From: Bufo bufo
Taxonomy: Eukaryota; Chordata; Amphibia; Anura; Bufonidae
Assembly (NCBI RefSeq): GCF_905171765.1
Contig: NC_053389.1
Location: 784,182,772-784,246,771, forward strand
DNA length: 64,000 bases
Direction: 5' to 3'
The notes below the pieces were generated by a model. The model had not been told where the DNA came from. It worked only from the letters and a program-made list of their open reading frames with translations, and did no database searches. Shown piece after piece: positions 10,992 through 20,610 of this stretch (position 1 is the first letter of the stretch; each line of letters begins with the position of its first letter). Both the position numbers and the translations under genes were made by a program.

Positions 10992-11155
10992 TATGCACAC
11001 CTAATATAGGGTGTTGATGTCATTAGACCACACCCCTTCTCATTACAGAGATGCACATCACCTAATATGCTTAATTGGTAGTAGGCTTTCGAGCCTATAC
11101 AGCTTGGAGTAAGACAACATGCATAAAGAGGATGATGTGGTCAAAATACTCATTT

Positions 11156-11501
11156 AGTTGTGCATTTTCATATGTATACAATATTATCTAATGACATTAT
11201 AATCAAAATGAATGCTCATCTCATTGCCTTTAAGAATAAGATCAGCTTGAACCAAAGTTATATTATGTGGCTGAAAAAGCCAAGATGAGTTCATGGCAAG
11301 TTCAGTTTATATATAAAAAAATAATAATTGGGAACATAAATGGACATTGTATTTAAAAAGTTATTACTAAAGATATGAGACCATCTGGTAAGGAGTATGC
11401 CAACTCCCTAAAACATGTCTGTCTGGAGAGAACATGGTTACTTGATAAGGACTCATGTCCTTGGAGCACACCTGCTGTATGAGGTTCAATTTATATATTC
11501 A

Positions 11502-11532
<31 letters not shown>

Positions 11533-13035
11533 CTGCATGGTATATTTAGTTTACAACATATGTTAATCAATAATTCATATAATGTGTTATCTATGTGTAA
11601 CAATGTATCGATTTATATATGTCATACTATGTATTTACCATTTAGAAGGTATTGTAGAAGATACAGAAACAAGTAAGTTTAAGTTAATTGGATTTCAAAA
11701 CAATAGTTATTCATGGGAGTACATAAATGAAATGTAGAAGTTCCGATGCCTAGCATCAAAGCCGCTACATAAAATTTTCATCAAGTCAACCTATATTTCA
11801 AAAAGATAGGAGAAGACAGTCAACTCCAACAAGTCTAGGATATAGGTAATTAAAAGTGTAAGGAAAAGACCTTCCTCAGTGATTTATGGTAAGTTAGGTC
11901 AACAAAGTCATGAAAACATATTATTAGATATTTAATTTTAATGCTTAAAAGTTGGGATGTTCACCTACGGTACCGCAGTGCCATCTGGAGGCAGATGGGC
12001 AACATTATATTATTTCATTATTTGTCCTATACCATTTTAGGAGTTGAGATAACGTCATGAGGTTATTAGCATGCGAATACACCCACCCTATCTGATTGGG
12101 AATCCATAATCTAAAGGGGATGATTCTTAGATAAGGGGGGGAATAATTACTCGTGTGCGGAGTAGCATGAGGGTTAGCAAGAGAAAAAAAAAGAGCTAGA
12201 GAAAAAGATCCATATATCCATTGATCCATTCATTCAATCAAAAAGAAAAACTTTACCAGAAGAAACTTTGATTATTCTTTTTGGATTACTAGGAAAGTTC
12301 CTCAGAACTGGTCCCATCTGAACTCTGTCTACCTTTGACCCGGTAACGTATATTTTGCCTACTACTCATGATATTAATAAGATATTTCTCTCGGTATATA
12401 GCCAAGAGTTCCCATATTGTGGGAATATATAGTGTTAGGTGCCTCCATAATGCTGATTATTCTCTTAGCAAAGATGCATATTGTTAATGGAAGATCTGAC
12501 ATTATTTGAAAAGAGGACCAAATCCTTGGGAAGTTATTTTCCTTAGTCTGATTGCCGAGCTGAATATTTTATCATATTAATATCATATATTTTTGATTGG
12601 TCATAGGAAAACAGAGTCAAGGGATAACAGTTATTTTCCTGTAAATCCGTGTTTTATTGTTATAACCTGTTTGATAACAGAAGATCCTAAGTTTCTCTTG
12701 GTATATGAGTCCCGTTTGTTAAAAGTATGACACTGGTTGTCATGAATCAATAAATCATACTGTGCTGATCAGATAGGGGTGTGTTCACACCACCGTGTGG
12801 TACATTTTGGATGTTACGTTGTAACTTCATCATTTTTTTTGCAAAAATATATAATAGTTTATTATAAAAACAAAGAATATAAAAACAATACAACTGCAAA
12901 ACAAATCAAATTAAGATACTCGATAAAAAGAACTTAGAGGTGTTTTTTATGTCCGCCTGAAGGATAATATATTTTTATATTTTTTTATCCTCTCTTTTAT
13001 ATGAAGATTCTTTTTCATATAGAAGATATATGACA
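11156..13035. mobile_element. Unidentified 1880-bp insertion with ATTT flanks
   Basis: It interrupts DD37E copy 1: the uninterrupted sequence CTCATTTGCC seen in copy 2 is here CTCATTT, then 1880 bp, then ATTTGCC. This gives a 4-bp ATTT duplication (11152-11155, 13036-13039). The insert is AT-rich, has no coding frame longer than 75 codons, and contains a TA-repeat. The outer bases (AGTTGTGCATTTTC and ATATATGACA) show no convincing inverted repeat. A solo LTR of an unfamiliar retrovirus is possible, but its boundaries do not give a clean TG...CA. Confidence 0.7.
11501..11532. repeat. (TA)n microsatellite
   Basis: About 30 bp of alternating TA inside the unidentified insertion. Confidence 0.9.
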
Positions 13036-13064
13036 ATTTGCCTAATAATTCTGCACGCAGTGTA

Positions 13065-13340
13065 ATTTGGTATCCCTAAGCATGGTGCCGATATGATAGT
13101 TTGTTTCGACCCCTCTTTTGCTTCCACAGTAAGTAAGTAGGGCTGTTCCCTGTTGCAGGCAGCCAGGACATCAAAGAGTGGCTGCATAAGGGACGAAGCA
13201 GATGGGATCCACTTTCTGACATAGCTGACTAGACCCTCAAATGTTCTCAATTCTCTGACACTGATAGGCTCAGTAAGTTGGGCAACTGCCCTTTTTGCGG
13301 TCTGGGGTTATGTGCTTTGCTTGACGTGAGATACAATGTC
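13065..13340 (-). pseudogene. pol: Retroviral pol: reverse transcriptase thumb and connection fragment
   Basis: On the minus strand, a region around 13340-13260 reads KVVFLGHCISRQAK and then TPDRKK, as in the thumb of gammaretroviral reverse transcriptase. It continues from 13250 as FEGLVSYVRKWIPSASSLMQPL and LGIPNYT. These are typical of the region between polymerase and RNase H. The fingers and palm, with the catalytic YxDD box, are absent, because the next sequence upstream is the end of gag. An internal deletion of protease plus half of the polymerase is inferred. Confidence 0.75.
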
Positions 13341-13439
13341 CCAAAAACACAACCTTAAGTCTAGCAACATGCAGTTTGTCTTTTGAAACTTTACATCCTG
13401 GTTTTTGGGGCTACCTAATTCTTAATCACTTAATCTGAT

Positions 13440-14450
13440 TGTTCTGGTTATTTTGCCATTTAGAGGGACAATTTCTTTTTATGTGCCCTCGACCCCCAAA
13501 TTCAAAACACAACCCTTCCCTCCTGTACTCAGCTATATTCATAGTCCTTCTTTTCCAGATTTCCTATGTATTTACTTTCTCATTTTCTCTGCTCGGCGTC
13601 TGTCCCCCTGCCTGCGCAGCCCCCTTTTCTCCAGCAGCTGTTGGCCAATATATGATGCAATCATTACAGGGATGGCAGACCGTTTCATTGCCTGTTCTTT
13701 TTCCTCTTATTCAACTGTTCTTCTAAACTACGAACAACAATCTGATCAAAAGGGGTATACAGACATTCTGGACAAATTCTCATCAATTCTGTTCTTAATT
13801 TATCTCTCAATCCATTAATGAAACAAGTCCTAAGTATCCGCCCATACCTTATCAAGTACACATCTCCTGATTTCTTCAACCTTGCATCAGCATCTGGAGG
13901 GACTGCTTCTATATTAACACCTGCAACATTCTTTATCTTTTCTACAAAAGGGGCACCTGCAGCAGCTCCATATTTACAAATCCATGTGAATCGTAAGTTC
14001 ATAGTTGGTCTCTCTATATCTGGTTCCTCCCCTACTGCTCGCCACTGACTCCCTCCTTCCTTTACCCAAGTTCTAACTTTCTCGGTATACTGGGGAGTAC
14101 TATGAGCAGGAATAAAAGCATCCTGTAAAAAGCTGGGCAGAATACCTGGAGACAAGCCTGAAGATATGGCTCCTCTCCAGCACATTATTCCAAACTCAGT
14201 TTAGGGAGTGTTGCACTGTTCACACAAGCTCTCCTGCCCCTGCCCCTGACAGATCTGGTTCACTTTGTGTGGGGACCTGACTTATTATTCCCCCTTCTCC
14301 TCTTTACTCCTCATCTTCCTCATTTTTTTTCTCTTTAATCGCCCATTTCCCATGTTCTAACTTTATCAAGGCCGTCATAGTCATCTTGGGAATAACCTCT
14401 TCTTCCTGTCTTGGCTTGATAAACTTAGTTCCCATAGCAACCTGATCAGG
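13440..14450 (-). pseudogene. gag: Retroviral gag, broken
   Basis: Gag builds the virus core. The 166-codon minus-strand frame (14185-13685) has a capsid-like stretch with YTEKVRTWVKEGG and ILRTCFINGLRDKLR, the latter typical of the C-terminal capsid. Farther down, near 13505-13465, a nucleocapsid zinc knuckle is recognisable (spacing of GRGHIKRNC), but the second Cys position reads Phe, so the knuckle is damaged. Upstream, near 14450-14330, a short frame with many Lys and Glu may be matrix or the p12-like part. Frame changes and stops separate the pieces. The assignment relies on position between the 5' LTR and pol plus the knuckle. Confidence 0.7.
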
Positions 14451-14490
14451 GTAGCGACCCTCTGACCTTTTTGGTTTATACCGCTATGTA

Positions 14491-15311
14491 CAGTACAGAC
14501 CAAAAGTTTGGAAACACCTTCTCATTCAAAGAGTTTTCTTTATTTTCATGACTATGAAAATTGTAGATTCACACTGAAGGCATCAAAACTATGAATGAAC
14601 ACATGTGGAATTATATACATAACAAACAAGTGTGAAACAACTGAAAATGTCATATTTTAGGTTCTTCAAAGTAGCCACCTTTTGCTTTGATTACTGCTTT
14701 GCACACTCTTGGCATTCTCTTGATGAGCTTCAAGAGGTAGTCCCCTGAAATGGTTTTCACTTCACAGGTGTGCCCTGTCAGGTTTAATAAGTGGGATTTC
14801 TTGCCTTATAAATGGGGTTGGGACCATCAGTTGCGTTGAGGAGAAGTCAGGTGGATACACAGCTGATAGTCCTACTGAATAGACTGTTAGAATTTGTATT
14901 ATGGCAAGAAAAAAGCAGCTAAGTAAAGAAAAACGAGTGGCCATCATTACTTTAAGAAATGAAGGTCAGTGAGTCAGCCGAAAAATTTGGAAAACTTTGA
15001 AAGTAAGGGCTATTTGACCATGAAGGAGAGTGATGGGGTGCTGCGCCAGATGACCTGGCCTCTACAGTCACCGGACCTGAACCCAATGGAGATGGACCGC
15101 AGAGTGAAGGCAAAAGGGCCAACAAGTGCTAAGCATCTCTGGGAACTCCTTCAAGACTGTTGGAAGACCATTTCAGAGGACTACCTCTTGAAGCTCTTGT
15201 TATGTATATAATTCCACATGTGTTAATTCATAGTTTTGATGCCTTCATAGTCATGAAAATAAAGAAAACTCTTTGAATGAGAAGGTGTGTCCAAACTTAT
15301 GGTCTGTACTG
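14491..15311 (+). mobile_element. Internally deleted Tc1-like element
   Basis: The ends CAGTACAGACCAAAAGTTTG and CAAACTTATGGTCTGTACTG form long inverted repeats continuing with TTCTCATTCAAAGAG, flanked by TA on both sides. Inside are a transposase start at 14901 (MARKKQLSKEKR) and the catalytic end PDLNPMEMD near 15074. The middle of the gene, with both Asp residues, is deleted. The 821-bp copy is non-autonomous and lies in the gag-leader region of the retrovirus. Confidence 0.92.
14901..15207 (+). pseudogene. Tc1-like transposase remnant, catalytic centre deleted
   Basis: An N-terminal helix-turn-helix start (KEKRVAIITLRNEGQ, then a TGA stop) joins directly to the C-terminal third (WPLQSPDLNPME, then KHLWELLQDCW). 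Roughly 600 bp of a normal transposase gene, including the first two catalytic Asp residues, is missing. No activity is possible. Confidence 0.85.
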
Positions 15312-15313
15312 TA

Positions 15314-16053
15314 AATCTTTTTCTTAAGTTGACAAATACTCTAGTTAGTTTAGGCTAGATATCTGTGAACATCACATATTACATAGGAAACGAGTGGAAC
15401 TCCTTAATGAGGAGGAGCTTCCCCTATTCTTGCTTTTTGACAAATTCTATACCATAAATATATGCACACAAAGACCTATAAGGACACCCCAATAGTAATT
15501 CCTATTTATTCTTCATACATCAGACCTTCTTTCAGAACACAATCAGTTATAACTCTTAGTTACTGAATAGTGAGTTAGTACTTTACATAAACACACATCT
15601 GCCTGCCTGCTCCGAGAGCAGCCAACGCGTATCGGTGTCTGGCACGTGTCCAGTCTTCACACTCTACTCTTTGAGTTAATACAAGCAGAGTCTCTTAAGT
15701 AGCAGATCTAAGACAGACAACACAAATTTAACTCTATCAGCAAACCCTTCACAGGAGACGGATGACAAGACAAAATTCACGTCGTCAAACACACTTTCTT
15801 TAGTGTGTGCAAGTTAGTTGCAAAATCATATATACAATAACAATTTAAATCAGTCAAAATCAAATGACATAAATCACTTACAATCTACCTGAAGGATACT
15901 CGAACTTGCAAGGTGGTGGACTGATCCTGAAGCGCCCCCCACAGCTTCTGGAAAGCACAGTGAGACAATGGCTCACTTACCTAGGATTAGCGTTCCTGGA
16001 CCCGTGGGTGACTGCTCCCCTGCGGTTCAGTCCTAGACATGCAAGGCTGAGTA
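15314..16053 (-). other. Retroviral leader region (5' untranslated) and gag start
   Basis: It lies between the primer site and gag on the minus strand. It has no long frame; its content is consistent with a leader and decayed matrix coding. It holds a splice donor at 15975-15980. Confidence 0.5.
15975..15980 (-). promoter_or_regulatory. Candidate retroviral splice donor in the leader
   Basis: The minus strand reads CTAG|GTAAGT, a perfect donor core about 90 nt after the 5' LTR. This is where retroviruses keep the donor for env mRNA. Confidence 0.55.
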
Positions 16054-16070
16054 TCTCGCTGGGGCCTCCA
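16054..16070 (-). promoter_or_regulatory. Primer-binding site matching tRNA-Thr
   Basis: The minus strand reads TGGAGGCCCCAGCGAGA, 2 nt after the LTR end. Its complement, TCTCGCTGGGGCCT plus CCA, matches the 3' end of vertebrate tRNA-Thr(TGT) as I know it. The match extends over at least 17 nt. Confidence 0.8.
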
Positions 16071-16072
16071 AC

Positions 16073-16711
16073 TGTGAGAGTAGTTCAATTTTTAGGTACA
16101 AAGTAATTTAAATAATTAAGTCGGCCGACACAGAGACACAATCAATAATAGATGTATCTGCGGAGATCTGAGTGACGACCCCAGAAACCTTTATTTTATA
16201 CCCTTGAGATAATAGGAGTAACTGGGTGTTTCAAGGCGGTTACACTACATATAATTGGACAATATAGGTTACATAATTCCACGTGATACATATTGGCAAT
16301 ATCTTACAGTTATATAACTAGGTAATAAATCTTTTAAACAAGATTCTAAATTAAAGGTCAGGTTTCCAGGAACTGAATCCAACTTTATCACATATTGTGG
16401 ACATCTGTGTCCTTCATTTGAATAACATTTCCTAGAATTTGTTAGAACATAAGGACAAATTTGACCACAAAAATAAATTTCTCAATCTTCTTCTTTGTTG
16501 TATGAAATACTCCCTTTTCCTCATATTATGCTGACACGGCATGTACTGACAAACAACTTAACTGAAAAACATCCCCAGCCAGGCCAGTCACAAGACATAG
16601 GAATATGATCATCTTAAAAGTTCACACTTAATGAAGCAATACAACTATATAAATATTCATTTATATGAAATATATGTATAACCAATAAATGTATGGACCA
16701 TTACTCTCACA
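16073..16711 (-). repeat. 5' LTR of the endogenous retrovirus
   Basis: On the minus strand it starts TGTGAGAGTAATGG and ends ACTACTCTCACA, so its ends form an inverted repeat. It aligns over its whole length with 4040-4678. Confidence 0.9.
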
Positions 16712-16912
16712 GAAATTATATGGAGGTCTACTTGTTTCTGATCTGTGGTCTGAAAACTAAATGCAAAGAAAGATATTTAGAGCCCTTTAAAAAAAAACAT
16801 TCATCTTGCAATCACATCCTGGAAAATTTGTGATAGGTGCACGTTGACTCTCAATCTAAGAATAAAATTAATGGTGCCAGGTGAAGGATTGTGGGGCTTC
16901 ACACACTGAGTA
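16712..16912. other. Short unique flank between the retrovirus and minisatellite array 2
   Basis: Nothing recognised. It ends CACACACTGAGTAAG, where the minisatellite starts. Confidence 0.4.
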
Positions 16913-17699
16913 AGAATATAACGTCTATATTACTGACCCTATGTACAAGAATATAACTACTATAATACTGCCCACTATGTACAAGAATATAACTACTATA
17001 ATACTGCCTCCTGTGTACAAGAATATAACTACTATAATACTGCTCCTATGTACAAGAATATAAGTACTATAATATTGCTCCTATGTACAAGAATATAACT
17101 ACTAACATACTACTCCTATGTACAAGAATATAACTACTATAATACTGCCTCCTATGTACAAGATTAGAACTGCTGTAAATACTGCTCCTATGTACGAGAA
17201 TATAACTACTATAATACTGCTCCTATGTACAAGAATATAACTACTATAATACTGCTTCCTATGTACAAGAATATAACTACTACAATACTGTTCCTATGTA
17301 CGAGAATATAACTACTATAATACTGCCTGCTATGTACTAGAATATAACTACTATAATACTGCCTGCTATGTACTAGAATATAACTACTATAATACTGCCT
17401 GCTATGTACAAGAATATAACTACTATAATACTGCTCCTATGTACTAGAATATAACTACTATAATACTGCCTCCTATGTACTAGAATATTACTACTATAAT
17501 ACTGCTCCTATGTACAAGAATATAACTACTACAGTACTGCTCCTATGTACAAGAATATAACTACCATAATACTGCATCCAATGTACAAGAATATAACTTC
17601 TATAATACTGCATCCTATGTACGAGAATATAACTACTATAATACTGCTCCTATGTACAAGAATATAACTACTATAATACTGCTCCTATGTACAAGAATA
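16913..17699. repeat. 35-bp minisatellite array 2
   Basis: About 22 units of the same 35-36-bp minisatellite as 681-1752, with extra local variants (GCCTGC, ACTAGAATA, ACGAGAATA). DD37E copy 2 is inserted at a TA within a unit, and the array resumes at 19245-19270. Confidence 0.93.
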
Positions 17700-19244
17700 C
17701 AGGGAGTGCAGAATTATTAGGCAAGTTGTATTTTTGAGGATTAATTTTATTATTGAACAACAACCATGTTCTCAATGAACCCAAAAAACTCATTAATATC
17801 AAAGCTGAATATTTTTGGAAATAGTTTTTAGTTTGTTTTTAGTTTTAGCTATTTTAGGGGGATATGTGTGTGTGCAGGTGACTATTACTGTGCATAATTA
17901 TTAGGCAACTTAACAAAAAACAAATATATACCCATTTCAATTATTTATTTTTACCAGTGAAACCAATATAACATCTCAACATTCACAAATATACATTTCT
18001 GACATTCAAAAACAAAACAAAAACAAATCAGTGACCAATATAGCCACCTTTCTTTGCAAGGACACTCAAAAGCCTGCCATCCATGGATTCTGTCAGTGTT
18101 TTGATCTGTTCACCATCAACATTGCGTGCAGCAGCAACCACAGCCTCCCAGACACTGTTCAGAGAGGTGTACTGTTTTCCCTCCTTGTAAATCTCACATT
18201 TGATGATGGACCACAGGTTCTCAATGGGGTTCAGATCAGGTGAACAAGGAGGCCATGTCATTAGATTTTCTTCTTTTATACCCTTTCTTGCCAGCCACGC
18301 TGTGGAGTACTTGGACGCGTGTGATGGAGCATTGTCCTGCATGAAAATCATGTTTTTCTTGAAGGATGCAGACTTCTTTCTGTACCACTGCTTGAAGAAG
18401 ATGTCTTCCAGAAACTGACAGTAGGACTGGGAGTTGAGCTTGACTCCATCCTCAACCCGAAAAGGCCCCACAAGCTCATCTTTGATGATACCAGCACAAA
18501 CCAGTACTCCACCTCCACCTTGCTGGCGTCTGAGTCGGACTGGAGCTCTCTGCCCTTTACCAATCCAGCCACGGGCCCTTCCATCTGGCCCATCAAGACT
18601 CACTCTCATTTCATCAGTCCATAAAACCTTAGAAAAATCAGTCTTGAGATATTTCTTGGCCCAGTCTTGACGTTTCAGCTTGTGTGTCTTGTTCAGTGGT
18701 GGTCGTCTTTCAGCCTTTCTTACCTTGGCCATGTCTCTGAGTATTGCACACCTTGTGCTTTTGGGCACTCCAGTGATGTTGCAGCTCTGAAATATGGCCA
18801 AACTGGTGGCAAGTGGCATCTTGGCAGCTGCACGCTTGACTTTTCTCAGTTCATGGGCAGTTATTTTGCGCCTTGGTTTTTCCACACGCTTCTTGCGACC
18901 CTGTTGACTATTTTGAATAAAACGCTTGATTGTTCGATGATCATGCTTCAGAAGCTTTGCAATTTTAAGAGTGCTGCATCCCTCTGCAAGATATCTCACT
19001 ATTTTTGACTTTTCTGAGCCTGTCAAGTCCTTCTTTTGACCCATTTTGCCAAAGGAAAGGAAGTTGCCTAATAATTATGCACACCTAATATAGGGTGTAG
19101 ATGTCATTAGACCACACCCCTTCTCATTACAGAGATGCACATCACCTAATATGCTTAATTGGTAGTAGGCTTTCGAGCCTATATCATCATAAAGAGGATG
19201 ATGTGGTCAAAATACTCATTTGCCTAATAATTCTGCACGCAGTG
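17700..19244 (-). mobile_element. Tc1-like DD37E transposon, copy 2, complete
   Basis: The ends CAGGGAGTGCAGAATTATTA and AATAATTCTGCACGCAGTG are flanked by duplicated TA in the minisatellite. The inner repeats GCATAATTATTAGGCAACTT (17893 on) and its inverse (about 19058-19080) make a double repeat at each end. At 1545 bp, with an open transposase, it is the best-preserved mobile element in the window. Confidence 0.95.
18028..19044 (-). CDS. DD37E Tc1-like transposase, complete open frame (copy 2)
   Basis: 338 residues from MGQKKDLTG to GGYIGH without stop or frameshift. The domains are an N-terminal helix-turn-helix (about residues 5-50), a basic linker (RKKRVEKPRRK), a second helix-turn-helix (about 65-110), and a DDE core with Asp in VLWTDEMRV (about 148), Asp in FMQDNAPSH and Glu in PDLNPIENLW, spaced 37 apart. 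It differs from copy 1 at only a handful of residues. The start ATG lies 20-odd nt inside the inner repeat. The catalytic residues are present, so an active enzyme cannot be excluded from sequence. Confidence 0.93.
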   Translation of the reverse strand: MGQKKDLTGSEKSKIVRYLAEGCSTLKIAKLLKHDHRTIKRFIQNSQQGRKKRVEKPRRKITAHELRKVKRAAAKMPLATSLAIFQSCNITGVPKSTRCAILRDMAKVRKAERRPPLNKTHKLKRQDWAKKYLKTDFSKVLWTDEMRVSLDGPDGRARGWIGKGQRAPVRLRRQQGGGGVLVCAGIIKDELVGPFRVEDGVKLNSQSYCQFLEDIFFKQWYRKKSASFKKNMIFMQDNAPSHASKYSTAWLARKGIKEENLMTWPPCSPDLNPIENLWSIIKCEIYKEGKQYTSLNSVWEAVVAAARNVDGEQIKTLTESMDGRLLSVLAKKGGYIGH

Positions 19245-19270
19245 TATAACTTCTATAATACTGCCTCCTT
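19245..19270. repeat. End of minisatellite array 2
   Basis: TATAACTTCTATAATACTGC continues the unit interrupted by the DD37E element. Confidence 0.8.
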
Positions 19271-19545
19271 ACTGAGAGGTTGTGTGTCAGTAGCTCTCCT
19301 GAATCTTTGGGTGTCTGGAGAAAGGCCTGGGAGGGGACACCCTGGGAGGGGAAGCTCCCCAAGCAAGGCCCAGGCTTCTAGGCCAAATCTTGGAAACAAT
19401 ACCCAGACAACTCAATCGGGGGATGTAAATGAATGGAAAGTATGTCAGCAGCAAGGCTGGGACAAGGTCCACCACCAACAGAGGCTGAGCTGCCCAAGTG
19501 CGCCCCCCCATTTAGATATGTATGTTTGTTATTAATCATCATCCA
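19271..19545. other. Spacer without a recognised gene
   Basis: Open frames exist on both strands but neither has domain features or splice context. I see nothing I can name. Confidence 0.4.
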
Positions 19546-20289
19546 CGGTGCCATCCACAGATCCCCCTCCCCTAAACGGTGCCATCCACAGATCCCCCTC
19601 CCCTAAACGGTGCCATCCACAGACCCTTCTCCCCTAAACGGTGCCATCCACAGATCCCCCTCCCCTAAACGGTGCCATCCACAGATCCCCCTCCCCTAAA
19701 CGGTGCCATCCACAGATCCCCCTCCCCTAAACGGTGCCATCCACAGATCCCCCTCCCCTAAACGATGCCATCCACAGATCCCCCTCCCCTAAACGGTGCC
19801 ATCCACAGATCCCCCTCCCCTAAACGGTGCCATCCACAGATCCCCCTCCCCTAAACGGTGCCATCCACAGATCCCCCTCCCCTAAACGGTGCCATCCACA
19901 GATCCCCCTCCCCTAAACGGTGCCATCCACAGATCCCCCTCCCCTAAACGGTGCCATCCACAGATCCCCCTCCCCTAAACGGTGCCATCCACAGATCCCC
20001 CTCCCCTAAACGGTTCCATCCACAGATCCCCCCTCCCCTAAACGGTGCCATCCCCAGATCCCCCCTCCCCTAAACAGTGCCATCCACAGATCCCCCTCCC
20101 CTAAACAGTGCCATCCACAGATCCCCCCTCCCCTAAATAGTGCCATCCACAGATCCCCCTCCCCTAAACAGTGCCATCCACAGATCCCCCTCCCCTAAAT
20201 AGTGCCATCCACAGATCCCCCTCCCCTAAACAGTGCCATCCACAGATCCCCCTCCCCTAAACAGTGCCATCCACAGATCCCCCTCCCCG
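19546..20289. repeat. 31-bp satellite, 24 tandem units
   Basis: The unit reads GGTGCCATCCACAGATCCCC followed by CTCCCCTAAAC. Units in the left and middle are nearly identical. From about 20010 rightwards the phrase CGGTG becomes CAGTG or TAGTG, and some units have an extra C. The C-rich strand is the plus strand. The units abut without spacers. Confidence 0.96.
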
Positions 20290-20290
20290 A

Positions 20291-20599
20291 CGCTCACAGC
20301 AGTACATTTATAAACTAATCAGTAACTTTAACTTTAATCATTGCTAATCTCTTAACTCGGATATCTTACTCTGTCTTAGCTCTGGTAACAGCAGTAAGTG
20401 CGGGCGGCGCTCACTCACTGACGTCACGCGCCTGCGCCGCCTAGTGGGAGGAGCAGGCGCGTGACGTCAGTGAGTGAGCGCCGCCCCCCGCACTGCCTGC
20501 TATTACCGGAGCTAAGACAGAGTAAGGTATCCAGTAAAGAGATCAGCATTAATTAAAGTTAAAGTTATTGATTAGTTTATAAATGTACTTGTGTGAGCG
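20291..20599. mobile_element. Palindromic MITE (fold-back) of about 310 bp
   Basis: The left arm, from CGCTCACAGCAGTACATTTA, is the inverse of the right arm ending at TGTGAGCG. The match continues through GTAACTTTAACTTTAAT, TTACTCTGTCTTAGCTC and GGCGGCGCTCACTCACTGAC. The centre is at about 20450 (GCCTAGTGGGAGGAG). It starts at the exact end of the 31-bp satellite. Confidence 0.88.
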
Positions 20600-20610
20600 G
20601 CGTGGCCCTG

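Larger units (their letters stand above)
9650..13062 (-). mobile_element. Tc1-like DD37E transposon, copy 1, split by a later insertion
   Basis: The left end CAGGGAGTGCAGAATTATTA follows TA 9648-9649. The right end (ATTCTGCACGCAGTG) is at 13048-13062, followed by TA 13063-13064. The element runs 9650-11155, is interrupted by a 1880-bp insertion (11156-13035, flanked by ATTT), then finishes at 13062. Compared with copy 2, about 31 bp just upstream of the transposase start are deleted, removing the inner copy of the subterminal repeat. It sits in pol of the retrovirus. Confidence 0.92.
4040..16711 (-). mobile_element. Class I (gamma/epsilon-like) endogenous retrovirus, defective, interrupted by later insertions
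   Basis: Two 639-bp LTRs (4040-4678, 16073-16711) bracket, read on the minus strand, a primer-binding site, a splice donor, gag, part of pol, an env transmembrane piece and a polypurine tract. The order and the gammaretrovirus-like integrase and CX6CC transmembrane motif place it in class I. Protease, the reverse transcriptase fingers and palm, and most of the surface subunit are missing. Later insertions at 5875-7456, 9650-13062 and 14491-15311 inflate its span. The flanks next to the two LTRs do not show a matching target duplication. The LTR copies differ at roughly a few percent of positions by eye, so this is an old copy. Confidence 0.88.

Noticed and set aside
13439..13818. Plus-strand frames of 95 and 121 codons
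   Set aside because: They are antisense to the retroviral gag and nucleocapsid remnant, which has the real motifs on the minus strand.
19101..19535. Open frame of 144 codons on the plus strand
   Set aside because: It begins inside the DD37E element end and runs through unrelated flanking DNA, so it has no coherent origin and no domain.
19546..20289. Regular 31-bp repeats that at first glance resemble a CRISPR array
   Set aside because: Units abut without unique spacers, there are no associated genes, and the window is clearly eukaryotic. It is a satellite.
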